5,968 nucleotides of DNA from Cycloclasticus sp. Its GTDB lineage: Bacteria > Pseudomonadota > Gammaproteobacteria > Methylococcales > Cycloclasticaceae. Below are positions 1 through 5,891 of this stretch, piece after piece; positions within the stretch are counted from its first letter, which is position 1; every line of letters starts with the position of its first letter. Position numbers and translations under genes: made by a program. The stretch covers positions 1 to 5,968 of the forward strand of contig JAGPVU010000058.1 of NCBI GenBank assembly GCA_018066825.1, in the 5' to 3' direction. The notes beneath the pieces are model-generated. The model worked only from the letters and a program-made list of their open reading frames with translations, was not told the DNA's origin and ran no database searches.

Positions 1-30
1 TACCTTTTGGCTAAAGGCTTGAAATTGTAG
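1..30 (+). CDS. rlmE: 3' end of rlmE, 23S rRNA 2'-O-methyltransferase (partial)
   Basis: The first frame reads YLLAKGLKL followed by a TAG stop at 28-30. Only nine codons are present. RlmE (RrmJ/FtsJ) proteins typically end in a motif like REVY(L/I)(L/V)A.G, which this short tail resembles, and rlmE is the gene normally found directly upstream of ftsH in gammaproteobacteria. RlmE methylates the 2'-O of U2552 in 23S rRNA during late 50S assembly and is a heat-shock protein in E. coli. The identification rests on a very short match plus gene order, so it is an inference; the preceding sequence would settle it. The gene end overlaps the -35 element of the ftsH promoter. Confidence 0.7.
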   Translation, partial: YLLAKGLKL

Positions 31-46
31 TAACCTATCCCCATAT
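18..46 (+). promoter_or_regulatory. sigma-32 (RpoH) heat-shock promoter for ftsH
   Basis: CTTGAAA at 18-24 and CCCCATAT at 39-46 are separated by 14 nt. This matches the known RpoH consensus (CTTGAAA, about 13-15 nt, CCCCATnT) at essentially every consensus position. The start of transcription would lie near 52-54, giving a leader of about 70 nt before ftsH. The -35 element lies within the last codons and stop of rlmE. ftsH is an established heat-shock gene in E. coli, so the position makes biological sense. Transcription from it has not been shown; the call is by motif. Confidence 0.8.
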
Positions 47-70
47 TAAAAATGAACGAATTGCCTTAAC

Positions 71-95
71 AATAGTCACTGTACAGGTCACTATT
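71..95 (+). repeat. Imperfect dyad in the ftsH leader
   Basis: AATAGT (71-76) and ACTATT (90-95) are inverted repeats flanking the 8-nt palindrome CTGTACAG (79-86). GTCACT also occurs twice in direct orientation, at 75-80 and 87-92. The element lies downstream of the predicted heat-shock start site, so it would be transcribed. It could be an mRNA hairpin or a protein-binding site. No T-run follows, so it is not a terminator. Function is unknown. Confidence 0.3.
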
Positions 96-109
96 ACAAA
101 TATACTATT

Positions 110-114
110 AGGAG
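110..114 (+). promoter_or_regulatory. Ribosome binding site selecting the TTG start of ftsH
   Basis: AGGAG at 110-114 is 7 nt from the TTG at 122 and 16 nt from the first in-frame ATG at 131. The spacing favours the TTG codon as the initiator. Confidence 0.7.
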
Positions 115-121
115 CGTTACC

Positions 122-2062
122 TTGAACGAGATGGTTAAAAACATAATAATGTGGGTTGTTATAGCCTTTGTGTTGATGTCTGTGTTTAATAACTTTGGCG
201 GATCACAGCAAAAAAACAGCAGTGCATTAAGTTACTCTCAATTTATTAACTCCGTTAACGCTGGACAAATAAGTAAAGTATTTATCGATGGGCCAACGAT
301 TGTAGGCCAAACCACTACTGGTGATCGCTTTACCACGCGTAGTCCTGGTGATATCCATTTGGTGGATGACCTGTTGAAAAATGGTGTTGAAATTATCGCT
401 AAAGAACCAGAACAGCAATCAATGCTGATGTCTATCTTAATATCTTGGTTTCCCATGTTGTTGCTAATAGGCGTATGGATTTTCTTTATGCGTCAGATGC
501 AAGGCGGAGGTGGTGCGGGTGGCCGTGGTGCGATGTCGTTTGGCAAAAGCAAAGCCAAATTACTGTCTGAAGATGACATCAAAGTGACTTTTGATGACGT
601 GGCTGGCGTGCAAGAAGCCAAAGAAGAAGTGTCAGAAGTGGTCGATTTCCTAAAAGACCCGAGTAAATTTCAAAAATTGGGTGGTTTGATTCCCCGCGGC
701 ATTCTTATGTCCGGATCGCCGGGTACGGGTAAAACATTGCTCGCTAAAGCGATTGCTGGTGAAGCCAAAGTGCCATTTTTTAGTATTTCAGGCTCTGATT
801 TTGTAGAAATGTTTGTCGGTGTGGGTGCGTCACGTGTCCGAGATATGTTTGAGCAAGCTAAAAAGAGCGCGCCTTGCATTATCTTTATCGATGAAATTGA
901 TGCAGTAGGTCGCTCTCGTGGTATTGGTATGGGCGGTGGTAACGATGAACGTGAGCAAACACTAAATCAGTTATTGGTTGAAATGGATGGTTTTTCTGGC
1001 AATGAAGGTGTCATCGTGATTGCGGCGACTAACCGTCCTGATGTATTGGATCCTGCACTGCTTCGTCCGGGTCGATTTGATCGGCAAGTGGTCGTTCCAC
1101 TCCCTGATGTCAGGGGGCGTGAACAAATCCTTAAAGTACATATGAAAAAGGTTCCGCTTGCTGATAACGTTAAGCCGGCCATTATCGCTAGGGGCACCCC
1201 CGGGTTTTCGGGTGCGGATTTGGCCAACTTAGTTAATGAAGCGGCTTTATTCGCAGCGCGGGCTAATAAAAAAACGGTTGATATGAGCGACATGGAAAGC
1301 GCTAAAGACAAAGTGATGATGGGTGCGGAACGTCGTTCGATGGTGATGACTGAGGAGGACAAACGATGTACCGCTTATCATGAGTCGGGACACGCAATTG
1401 TTGGTCGACTGGTTCCTGAACACGACCCTGTCTATAAGGTAACGATTATTCCACGTGGACGTGCGCTAGGTGTCACCATGTTTTTACCAGAACGCGATCA
1501 TATCAGCATCAGTAAACGTAAATTAGAAAGCCAGCTATCAAGTTTGTACGGTGGACGCTTGGCAGAAGAAATAATTTTTGGCGCCGAAGCGGTGACAACC
1601 GGCGCGTCAAATGATATTGAACGTGCTTCGTCAATCGCTAGAAATATGATAACTCAATGGGGTTTTTCAGAAAAATTAGGCCCCCTAAGTTACGGCCAAG
1701 ATGAAAATGCGATGGGTTATTCTGGTGGTAATACGAAAATGATTTCGGATGAGACCACGCAAGCCATTAACGAAGAAGTGCTGTCATTAATTAACCGTAA
1801 CTATGAGCGGGCTAAAAAGTTATTAAACGATAATATTGATATATTGCATGCCATGACCGATGCATTAATTAAATATGAAACACTGGATAGCGATCAGCTT
1901 GATCAATTAATGGCACGTGAAACTGTTCAACCGCCTAAAGATTGGGAAGACGATGCGGATAATACAGGGTCAGGTAAGGTGGCAGATGCCAAAAAAGAAG
2001 AAGACGTTGTAAAAAAAGACAAAAAGAAACCGACGGTCGGTGGTCCTGCTGAACAACCCTGA
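122..2062 (+). CDS. ftsH: ATP-dependent zinc metalloprotease FtsH
   Basis: FtsH is a hexameric inner-membrane AAA+ protease that extracts and degrades misassembled membrane proteins and regulators; in E. coli its substrates include RpoH and LpxC. The 646-residue protein is full length for the family. A first membrane segment lies at about 7-25, a small periplasmic domain at 26-100 and a second membrane segment at about 101-123. The AAA module follows, with Walker A GSPGTGKT (198-205), pore-loop FVG (231-233), Walker B IIFIDEID (253-260) and the second region of homology TNRPDVLDPALLRPGRFDR (303-321) carrying arginine fingers R315 and R318. The peptidase has HESGH (420-424, catalytic E421), and D498 in GASNDIE is the likely third zinc ligand. 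The tail from about 605 is charged and lysine-rich. The TTG start is chosen from the Shine-Dalgarno; an ATG at 131 would give an MVKN start resembling E. coli MAKN. Walker A has Ser where E. coli has Pro, a variant I recall from betaproteobacteria. Confidence 0.98.
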   Translation: MNEMVKNIIMWVVIAFVLMSVFNNFGGSQQKNSSALSYSQFINSVNAGQISKVFIDGPTIVGQTTTGDRFTTRSPGDIHLVDDLLKNGVEIIAKEPEQQSMLMSILISWFPMLLLIGVWIFFMRQMQGGGGAGGRGAMSFGKSKAKLLSEDDIKVTFDDVAGVQEAKEEVSEVVDFLKDPSKFQKLGGLIPRGILMSGSPGTGKTLLAKAIAGEAKVPFFSISGSDFVEMFVGVGASRVRDMFEQAKKSAPCIIFIDEIDAVGRSRGIGMGGGNDEREQTLNQLLVEMDGFSGNEGVIVIAATNRPDVLDPALLRPGRFDRQVVVPLPDVRGREQILKVHMKKVPLADNVKPAIIARGTPGFSGADLANLVNEAALFAARANKKTVDMSDMESAKDKVMMGAERRSMVMTEEDKRCTAYHESGHAIVGRLVPEHDPVYKVTIIPRGRALGVTMFLPERDHISISKRKLESQLSSLYGGRLAEEIIFGAEAVTTGASNDIERASSIARNMITQWGFSEKLGPLSYGQDENAMGYSGGNTKMISDETTQAINEEVLSLINRNYERAKKLLNDNIDILHAMTDALIKYETLDSDQLDQLMARETVQPPKDWEDDADNTGSGKVADAKKEEDVVKKDKKKPTVGGPAEQP

Positions 2063-2066
2063 CCTT

Positions 2067-2894
2067 ATGCTAGCGTTACCTCGTCTACTGAATGACACCA
2101 AGAGCCCCCTGATTATGGGGGTTCTTAATATCACCCCAGACTCTTTTTCAGACGGCGGTCGTTATAGTAACCCCGAAGACGCGGCTGATCAGGCCCTTCG
2201 TATGATGTCAGAGGGTGCATCTATCATTGATGTTGGGGGTGAGTCGACACGCCCAGGTGCCAACCCGGTTTCAGTTGATCAGGAGTTGAGCCGGGTTATT
2301 CCGGTGATTGAAGCGATTCGTAAAAAATCAAATGTTGTACTCTCTATCGACAGCAGTAAACCCCAGGTAGTGGCTCAAGCCATCGCTGCAGGGGCAAATA
2401 TTATTAATGATGTGTATGCGTTAAGACAGCCTGGGGCCATTGAAATGGCTGCTTTGCTACAGGTTCCTGTCTGTCTAATGCATATGCAAGAGAAACCGCA
2501 GACAATGCAACTCAAACCTGATTATGTTGATGTGGTCGATGAGGTTAAAGCCTTTTTCGATGAACGAATTGCCGCCTGTGTATCACAGGGCATTAGGCGT
2601 GATAACATTATTCTAGACCCGGGATTTGGTTTTGGTAAAACCTTACAACACAACTTAACCTTGTTGTCGCGCTTAAACGAGTTTGCAAACTACCGACTGC
2701 CAATTTTAGCCGGTTTATCACGCAAATCTATGTTGGGGGCGTTATTAGACAAAGACGTGGGCGATAGAGCGGCTGCTAGCGTTACTGCGGCACTGTTGGC
2801 GGTGATCAAAGGGGCATTAATTGTACGTGTGCATGACGTGGCAGAAACAGCCGAAGCGTTAATGATTTATCAGGCGGTTAAAAACGCAACGTGA
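2067..2894 (+). CDS. folP: Dihydropteroate synthase FolP
   Basis: FolP condenses 6-hydroxymethyl-7,8-dihydropterin pyrophosphate with p-aminobenzoate to form 7,8-dihydropteroate in cytoplasmic folate synthesis, and is the target of sulfonamides. Numbered from the ATG at 2067 (275 residues), the TIM-barrel signatures are LNITPDSFSDGG (20-31), DVGGESTRPGA (55-65), SIDSSKP (with D95), IINDV (N114), MHMQ (139-142), DPGFGFGK (184-191), SRKS (K220) and RVHD (R254, H256). These sit one residue below the E. coli catalytic positions, which supports this start. An in-frame GTG at 2040 would overlap ftsH by 23 nt and add nine residues without family similarity. No clear Shine-Dalgarno precedes 2067, so translation is probably coupled to ftsH, whose stop is 4 nt upstream. 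The Phe and Pro whose substitution gives sulfonamide resistance in E. coli (F28, P64) are both conserved here (F27, P63), so the enzyme is predicted to be sensitive. Confidence 0.95.
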   Translation: MLALPRLLNDTKSPLIMGVLNITPDSFSDGGRYSNPEDAADQALRMMSEGASIIDVGGESTRPGANPVSVDQELSRVIPVIEAIRKKSNVVLSIDSSKPQVVAQAIAAGANIINDVYALRQPGAIEMAALLQVPVCLMHMQEKPQTMQLKPDYVDVVDEVKAFFDERIAACVSQGIRRDNIILDPGFGFGKTLQHNLTLLSRLNEFANYRLPILAGLSRKSMLGALLDKDVGDRAAASVTAALLAVIKGALIVRVHDVAETAEALMIYQAVKNAT

Positions 2895-2901
2895 GAATAA
2901 A

Positions 2902-4242
2902 ATGACAAAAAAATACTTTGGAACAGATGGCATTAGAGGGGAAGTTGGCAAGGGTGCAATAACGCCAGAATTTATGCTGAAGCTTGGTTGGGCTGCGGGC
3001 AAGGTATTCGCAGAGCATGGTCGATGCAAAATTGTTATTGGCAAAGATACCCGTAAATCTGGGTATATGTTTGAGTCTGCACTCGAAGCGGGCTTAGTTG
3101 CCGCAGGTGCAGACGTTCAATTAATCGGGCCGATGCCAACGCCCGGTATTGCTTATTTGATTCGAACATTACGCGCCAATGCGGGTATCGTTATCAGCGC
3201 ATCGCATAACCCGCATTATGACAATGGCATCAAGTTTTTTTCCAGTGAAGGTAAAAAGTTACCCGATGAAATTGAATACGCCATTGAACAGAAATTAGCT
3301 GAACCACTCGTGGTGGTTGATTCATCTGAATTAGGCAAAGCAAGTCGAATAGACGACGCTGCAGTACGCTACATTGAGTTCTGTAAAAGCTCTATCCCAC
3401 CCATGATGGAACTATCAGGGATGACGATGGTTGTTGATTGTGCACATGGCGCTACCTATCACATTGCCCCGTTCGTATTTGAAGAGCTTGGCGCAACAGT
3501 AATCAAAATTGGCGCAGAACCCAACGGCATAAATATTAATCACAATTGTGGTGCCACTCAGCCTAAGGCGCTACAAGAGGCTGTATTATTGCATCAGGCG
3601 GACTTTGGTGTGGCTTTAGATGGTGACGGTGATCGCTTGATAATGGTTGATCACCTAGGCGAAGTGCTCGATGGTGATGAAATTCTGTATATCATTGCAA
3701 AAACCCGTTTAGATAAGGGTTATCTGGGCGGTTCAGTTGTGGGTACACAAATGACTAACTTAGGTGTGGAACACGCCTTGAATAGGCTTGATATCACCTT
3801 GTTGCGCTCAGCAGTCGGTGATCGACACGTGATTCAGTTAATGAACGAATCGGGTGCCATCCTCGGTGGCGAAGGTTCAGGGCATATTATTTGTGCCGAT
3901 AGAACGACGACAGGAGATGGTATTATTGCAGCGCTACAAGTACTGGAAGCGATGTCGCGTCAATCTGCATCCTTACACGAACTAAAAAAGGACATTCAAA
4001 AATACCCGCAATGTATGATCAATGTCAGCCTAAATGGCAGTGGTCGCTTTATCTTAACCGAAGACATCAAAAAATCCGTAGCAGTGATTGAAGCCAAGTT
4101 GGATGGAACGGGTAGGGTGTTGTTAAGACCGTCAGGTACCGAACCACTGGTTAGGGTTATGGTTGAAGGCGAAGATTTAGATTTGGTTGAGTCCTTAGCG
4201 CTCGAGTTAAGTAAAACGGTTGAACAACTACTCCATCATTAA
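2902..4242 (+). CDS. glmM: Phosphoglucosamine mutase GlmM
   Basis: GlmM interconverts glucosamine-6-phosphate and glucosamine-1-phosphate, the step leading to UDP-N-acetylglucosamine for peptidoglycan and lipopolysaccharide. The 446-residue length matches the family (E. coli 445). Visible motifs are GTDGIRG (7-13), the active-site loop ISASHNPHYDNG (98-109) with S101 as the phosphoserine, the metal-binding loop DGDGDR (240-245), the sugar-binding loop GGEGSGH (322-328) and the C-terminal phosphate-binding loop RPSGTEP (409-415). All key residues are present. The ATG lies 7 nt after the folP stop, and the preceding GTGAGAA offers only a weak ribosome site that overlaps the stop, so coupling to folP is likely. 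The 82 nt between its stop and tpiA contain no hairpin-plus-T-run, so transcription may continue into tpiA. Confidence 0.98.
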   Translation: MTKKYFGTDGIRGEVGKGAITPEFMLKLGWAAGKVFAEHGRCKIVIGKDTRKSGYMFESALEAGLVAAGADVQLIGPMPTPGIAYLIRTLRANAGIVISASHNPHYDNGIKFFSSEGKKLPDEIEYAIEQKLAEPLVVVDSSELGKASRIDDAAVRYIEFCKSSIPPMMELSGMTMVVDCAHGATYHIAPFVFEELGATVIKIGAEPNGININHNCGATQPKALQEAVLLHQADFGVALDGDGDRLIMVDHLGEVLDGDEILYIIAKTRLDKGYLGGSVVGTQMTNLGVEHALNRLDITLLRSAVGDRHVIQLMNESGAILGGEGSGHIICADRTTTGDGIIAALQVLEAMSRQSASLHELKKDIQKYPQCMINVSLNGSGRFILTEDIKKSVAVIEAKLDGTGRVLLRPSGTEPLVRVMVEGEDLDLVESLALELSKTVEQLLHH

Positions 4243-4324
4243 TTAACCCCCCTTAAATTGGATTAATATTGATTTCTTACTTAATACTCGCTAACCTTGC
4301 TCGTTTTTTAGTGTGAGAACCATT

Positions 4325-5071
4325 ATGCGGCAAGCACTTGTTATTGGAAACTGGAAAATGAATGGTTCACTTCAGCAAAGCAGTGAACTATTACATACAA
4401 TAGACGGTGCTATTAATGATAAAATCACCGCCGAGATCGGTGTCTGTGTTCCATTTGTCTATATTGATTTGGCCAGACGGGTACTTGGGGCTTCAAAATT
4501 AAAAACTGGCGCACAAACGCTGTCAGAATTTAAATCAGGGGCTTATACCGGTGAGGTGTCCGCAGACATGTTGGTAGAGTTTGAGTGCCACTGGGTATTA
4601 GTGGGGCATTCTGAGAGACGACAGTTATTTTCTGAAAAGAACGAGGCACTGGTTTTAAAAGTAATAGCGGCACAAAAGGCGGGTTTAATGCCGATTTATT
4701 GTGTTGGAGAGACCGAGGCCGAATATAAGTCAGGCGATAGATTTAAAGTCATAGACGGGCAATTGCAAAGTCTATTAGCCAACCGAGATGTCGACTTAAA
4801 CAAGTTGGTGCTGGCGTATGAGCCCGTATGGGCGATAGGCACTGGGATGACGGCATCACCTGAGGATGCACAAGAAGTTCACGCTTTTATTCGTGAATTA
4901 ATAAAAAATAAAGCCGAATCAATAGCTGATAAAATCAGAATTTTGTACGGTGGAAGTGTTAATGCAAATAACGCAGCGTCATTGTTTGCACAACAGGATA
5001 TTGACGGTGGTTTGATCGGCGGCGCATCATTAGATGCCAGGGCCTTTATTTCAATTTGCCAAAAGGCATAA
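4325..5071 (+). CDS. tpiA: Triosephosphate isomerase TpiA
   Basis: TpiA interconverts dihydroxyacetone phosphate and glyceraldehyde-3-phosphate in glycolysis and gluconeogenesis, as a cytoplasmic homodimer. From the ATG at 4325 the protein has 248 residues, close to E. coli (255). Key elements are GNWKMNG with N9 and K11, VGHSERR with catalytic H95, AYEPVWAIGTG (164-174) with catalytic E166 followed by mobile loop 6, LYGGSVNANN (207-216) and the phosphate-binding GGLIGGASLD (228-237). An in-frame GTG at 4313 would add four residues, but the family usually starts M(R/H)xxLVxGNWK just as the ATG does, and GAGA at 4315-4318 is correctly placed for 4325. The upstream gap is AT-rich and might hold a weak promoter, but no convincing -35/-10 pair is visible. 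tpiA at this site is typical of Pseudomonas-like gene order rather than enteric bacteria. Confidence 0.97.
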   Translation: MRQALVIGNWKMNGSLQQSSELLHTIDGAINDKITAEIGVCVPFVYIDLARRVLGASKLKTGAQTLSEFKSGAYTGEVSADMLVEFECHWVLVGHSERRQLFSEKNEALVLKVIAAQKAGLMPIYCVGETEAEYKSGDRFKVIDGQLQSLLANRDVDLNKLVLAYEPVWAIGTGMTASPEDAQEVHAFIRELIKNKAESIADKIRILYGGSVNANNAASLFAQQDIDGGLIGGASLDARAFISICQKA

Positions 5072-5083
5072 AAGGATATATTT

Positions 5084-5485
5084 ATGAGTTTGTTTGCTAT
5101 TGTTTTATCGGTTCACGTTTTAGTAGCAGTGCTAATGGTGGGCTTAATTTTAATTCAACACGGTAAAGGTGCGGATGCAGGTGCAGCTTTTGGTAGCGGT
5201 GCGTCTGGTACAGTATTTGGCTCAAAAGGATCGGGCTCGTTCTTAACACGCTCAACCGCCATTTTGGCAACAGCTTTTTTTATTACCAGTTTGACCTTGG
5301 CTTATATAGGCGGTAATAGAGCAGCCCCTGACGACCTTGTTGACAGATTGTCCAATAACCAAAAACCTCTTGCAGTCGACTCAAATCCTGCCGATTTAAT
5401 TAATGGCTTAGCGGTACCGTCAAGCAATCAAACAACATCCGAGGCTAAAGGAATGGTTCCCAGCGACATTCCAGTCCCCGAATAA
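5084..5485 (+). CDS. secG: Protein translocase subunit SecG
   Basis: SecG is the small non-essential subunit of the SecYEG inner-membrane channel and assists SecA-driven export. Of 133 residues, two membrane segments at about 3-24 and 57-76 enclose the conserved cytoplasmic loop, which contains QHGKGADAGAAFGSGASG (25-42), VFGSKGSGSFLTR (44-56) and its glycine-rich signature. The tail from about 78 is hydrophilic, of low complexity, poorly conserved in the family, and ends in SDIPVPE. It makes this protein longer than E. coli SecG (110 residues). AAGGA at 5072-5076 gives a good ribosome site 7 nt before the ATG. The gene begins 12 nt after tpiA ends and stops 7 nt before the tRNA, so it almost certainly shares a transcript with both. 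Confidence 0.97.
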   Translation: MSLFAIVLSVHVLVAVLMVGLILIQHGKGADAGAAFGSGASGTVFGSKGSGSFLTRSTAILATAFFITSLTLAYIGGNRAAPDDLVDRLSNNQKPLAVDSNPADLINGLAVPSSNQTTSEAKGMVPSDIPVPE

Positions 5486-5492
5486 ACTAAAA

Positions 5493-5579
5493 GCCGAGGT
5501 GGTGGAATTGGTAGACACGCTATCTTGAGGGGGTAGTGTCCTTATGGACGTGCGGGTTCAAGTCCCGCTCTCGGCACCA
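5493..5579 (+). tRNA. leuU: tRNA-Leu (anticodon GAG)
   Basis: The 87-nt cloverleaf has acceptor arm GCCGAGG pairing with TCTCGGC (one G-T), a D-arm with GGTAGA, anticodon stem CTATC/GGTAG with loop TTGAGGG (anticodon GAG at 5527-5529), a long class II variable arm with GTCC/GGAC, T-arm GCGGG-TTCAAGT-CCCGC and an encoded CCA at 5577-5579. The long variable arm and anticodon identify a leucine tRNA reading CUC and CUU. E. coli leuU also lies just after secG. No separate promoter fits in the 7-nt gap, so it is presumably processed from the secG transcript. Confidence 0.97.
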
Positions 5580-5606
5580 ATACAGTTTTTGCCAAAACTT
5601 ATCATT

Positions 5607-5647
5607 AAGCTCTAACCCATTTATATAAAAGGGTTGGAGCTTTTTTT
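5607..5647 (+). terminator. Rho-independent terminator after tRNA-Leu
   Basis: AAGCTCTAACCC (5607-5618) pairs with GGGTTGGAGCTT (5631-5642) over 12 bp, with a single U-G wobble and a 12-nt loop, and runs into T7 at 5641-5647. It would end the tpiA-secG-tRNA transcript. There is no matching A-run on the 5' side, so it appears to act in one direction only. Confidence 0.92.
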
Positions 5648-5690
5648 GTGTAAAGTGAAATCAATTAAACTTGCCATTAACGCCCTTTAA

Positions 5691-5749
5691 GTCGAAATAG
5701 TTACGAAATAGTTACGAAATAGTTACGAAAAAGTTACGAAAAAGTTACG
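5691..5749. repeat. 11-bp tandem direct repeat array
   Basis: Four complete 11-nt units run back to back: GTTACGAAATA at 5700-5710 and 5711-5721, then GTTACGAAAAA at 5722-5732 and 5733-5743. A partial GTTACG follows at 5744-5749, and a degenerate leading unit GTCGAAATA lies at 5691-5699. The first two full units differ from the next two at one base only. The period is close to one helical turn, so the A-tracts lie on the same face of the DNA and should bend it. The array is non-coding and lies between the tRNA terminator and the inverted repeat. Whether it is a protein-binding array or a slippage product cannot be told from sequence alone. Confidence 0.9.
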
Positions 5750-5891
5750 GATATTTGGGGGGCAGAGTAAAAACTCCCGATACGCCTGATATCCGTTATA
5801 GTATCGTTTAATTCAATAAGAAATTTTGTTCAAGGAGGAACACGATGGATCGCCAAATAACCGAGAGTTTTTACTCTGACCCCAAATATCC
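5749..5891. repeat. Long inverted repeat, MITE- or REP-like element
   Basis: The left arm at 5749-5776 starts GGATATTTGGGG and ends CAGAGTAAAAACTC. The right arm at 5865-5891 starts GAGTTTTTACTCTG and ends CCCCAAATATCC. They are reverse complements except for one mismatch and one indel in the G/C run, over about 27-28 bp. The 88-nt interior holds a smaller inverted repeat, CGATAC (5778-5783) with GTATCG (5801-5806), a strong Shine-Dalgarno and an ATG. The overall size of about 143 bp suits a miniature inverted-repeat element, and I recall GGGGTCAGAGTAAAA-type repeats from gammaproteobacterial genomes (unverified). No clear target-site duplication is seen, so mobility is an inference. Confidence 0.75.
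5832..5838 (+). promoter_or_regulatory. Strong Shine-Dalgarno for the 3'-terminal ORF
   Basis: AAGGAGG at 5832-5838 is 6 nt from the ATG at 5845. It is the best ribosome site in the window and lies in the interior of the inverted repeat. A TATAGT at 5797-5802 upstream resembles a -10 element but has no recognisable -35. Confidence 0.7.

Noticed and set aside
79..86. CTGTACAG as a LexA (SOS) box
   Set aside because: The E. coli-type LexA box needs CTGT and ACAG separated by 8 nt; here they abut.
227..1362. Minus-strand open frames inside ftsH
   Set aside because: They lie opposite a fully conserved gene, show no recognisable family features and are shadows of its codon pattern.
2040..2066. 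Upstream GTG start for folP overlapping ftsH
   Set aside because: The nine extra residues have no family similarity and no ribosome site precedes it. The ATG at 2067 places all catalytic residues one position from E. coli numbering.
2859..3044. Minus-strand 61-codon open frame across the folP-glmM junction
   Set aside because: It is antisense to the conserved ends of two real genes and has no ribosome site or recognisable domain.
4313..4324. GTG start for tpiA four codons upstream
   Set aside because: Triosephosphate isomerases normally begin just before the GNWK motif as the ATG at 4325 does, and the GAGA ribosome site would overlap the GTG.
4243..4324. Promoter or terminator in the glmM-tpiA gap
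   Set aside because: TTGGAT (4258-4263) and nearby TAATAC-like sequences score poorly against the -35/-10 consensus, and no stem with a T-run is present.
5671..5701. TTGCCA...AATAGT as a sigma-70 promoter
   Set aside because: The spacing is 19 nt and the -10 matches only four of six bases; it also falls in the repeat array, where AATAGT recurs by repetition.
5691..5749. CRISPR array or replication iterons
   Set aside because: The units are contiguous with no spacers, so this is not CRISPR. No DnaA box or replication gene is nearby to support iterons.
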